A stretch of 5,998 nt of DNA from an uncultured Eubacteriales bacterium (GTDB lineage Bacteria > Bacillota_A > Clostridia > Christensenellales > Aristaeellaceae): the NCBI GenBank assembly GCA_902795555.1, contig CADBLV010000344.1, forward strand, positions 1-5,998, given 5' to 3'. Each line of letters begins with the position of its first letter. Positions within the stretch are counted from its first letter, which is position 1. Shown piece after piece: positions 5,156 to 5,998 of the stretch. A program made the translations under genes and the position numbers. The notes under the pieces are model-generated. The model worked only from the letters and a program-made list of their open reading frames with translations, was not told the origin of the DNA and made no database searches.

Positions 5156-5998
5156 GTCAGTTCTCCCGACGGCAGCGGTTTGGCGTAATAATATCCCTGA
5201 AAGCTGGTCACCCGGAAGCCCCGCAGAATATCCCGCATGCCGGCTGTCTCGACACCCTCCGCGCAAATCTTCGTCTGAAAAATGCTGGCCAGATTCGTCA
5301 CATTGCGAACCAGCTGCCGGTCAAACTCGTTTTCTTCAATAAGCCGGACAAAACTCCGGTCGATCTTGATGGTGTCCACCCGGAATTCCTTGAGGATTCC
5401 CACGGCAGAAAAGCCGGTTCCGAAATCATCCAGGGCCACCTTGATGCCCCGGGACCGCAGGTTCACCACTACGTTCTTGAGCAGCTCCATATCAAGCAGC
5501 CGGCATCGCTCGGTCACCTCCAGGCACAGGTGCTCCGGCGGAAACTGCGTTTCGTCCAGAATACACAGCACCAGATCTGAGAAATCCGGCTTTTCCATCT
5601 GGGAATAGGACAGATTGACATTGATCACAAAATCGGGGCTCTTTTTCAGCATCTCTCCCGCCGTCCGGACGGATTCCCGAAGGATCCATTCCCCCAATTC
5701 CGGAAACAGCGGGTCCGTCTCCAGCACAGGAATAAAAAGATCCGGAGGCACTGTCCCAAAGCGGTCGCTCTTCCATCGCAGCAGCGCCTCCGCGCCGATG
5801 ATCCGCTCCGTCTGCGCGTCCACGACCGGCTGATACAGCAGATAGAATCCCTCAAATCCCCGCGTGATAGAAGCCCGGATATCGTGCAGCTGCTCCAGTC
5901 GCTGGTGATTCTGCTCGTTCAGGTCGTTGCAGAATTCGACCATATTTCCCTTCCGAAGGTTCTTGGATTCCTCATAGGCGAAATTCAGGCAGGCATAC
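5143..5998 (-). CDS. EAL-domain cyclic-di-GMP phosphodiesterase, N-terminus cut by window edge
   Basis: Hydrolyses the second messenger c-di-GMP to pGpG. An ATG at 5943 would give 266 residues, and numbering here starts there. The frame is open from it to the window edge without a stop, and the added residues (EESKNLRKGN and neighbours) resemble the A-K-x-x-G-R-N end of a GGDEF domain. The real start is probably outside, in a GGDEF-EAL or similar fusion. The EAL domain spans about 20-262 and all key residues are present: Q38 (YQP), E52 (AEALLRW, the EAL motif), N110 (VNLS), E142 (LEVTE), D172/D173 (DDFGTGFS), K193 (IKID), E229 (AEGVET) and Q249 (QGYYYAKPLP). An active phosphodiesterase is likely. 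It converges on the cyclase gene. Its promoter and any sensor domain are out of view. Confidence 0.9.
   Translation of the reverse strand, partial: YACLNFAYEESKNLRKGNMVEFCNDLNEQNHQRLEQLHDIRASITRGFEGFYLLYQPVVDAQTERIIGAEALLRWKSDRFGTVPPDLFIPVLETDPLFPELGEWILRESVRTAGEMLKKSPDFVINVNLSYSQMEKPDFSDLVLCILDETQFPPEHLCLEVTERCRLLDMELLKNVVVNLRSRGIKVALDDFGTGFSAVGILKEFRVDTIKIDRSFVRLIEENEFDRQLVRNVTNLASIFQTKICAEGVETAGMRDILRGFRVTSFQGYYYAKPLPSGELTARL

Noticed and set aside
1..5998. Mobile element, CRISPR array, tRNA or rRNA
   Set aside because: No transposase or integrase motifs, terminal repeats, regularly spaced repeats or tRNA-like cloverleaf were seen; the five genes fill the window.

Overview
The window comes from a bacterial chromosome, most likely a GC-rich member of the Bacillota (class Clostridia, gut or rumen type). 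The evidence is strong AAGGAGG-type Shine-Dalgarno sites, good SigA-type promoters, a clostridial-looking fructuronate reductase of about 535 residues and a UMF1-type transporter. This is judged from protein style and base composition by eye; no search or GC count was run, so the lineage below class is open.

There are five protein genes, dense and with little spacing. On the minus strand from about 4323 down to the left edge lie a UMF1-family MFS transporter (TTG start), a long-chain mannitol dehydrogenase-family enzyme (probable D-fructuronate reductase, UxuB-like) and argininosuccinate lyase argH, whose C-terminus is cut by the window edge. They are co-directional, with gaps of 145 and 48 bases and no convincing terminator or internal promoter, so they may form one transcript. 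On the plus strand, divergent from the transporter, is a short stand-alone class III nucleotide cyclase (GTG start). Tail to tail with it, on the minus strand and running off the right edge, is an EAL-domain cyclic-di-GMP phosphodiesterase, probably the C-terminal half of a larger protein.

The main regulatory feature is the 125-base divergent region 4324-4448. It holds two back-to-back promoters whose -35 boxes touch (TTGACA to the left, TTGAAA to the right). Each has a 17-base spacer and an extended -10, and a perfect 14-base palindrome covers one -35 box and abuts the other. One regulator could therefore control both the transporter/uronate unit and the cyclase. The 145-base gap before the uronate enzyme holds a cluster of CCGG-centred dyads.

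Functionally, the left half is metabolism (uronate reduction, membrane transport, arginine synthesis). The right half is nucleotide second-messenger signalling: one gene probably makes a cyclic mononucleotide and the other degrades c-di-GMP. I see no tRNA, rRNA, CRISPR array, insertion sequence or phage gene. No clearly new multi-gene system is evident. The most distinctive points are the shared divergent control region and the unusual substrate-selecting residues of the cyclase.
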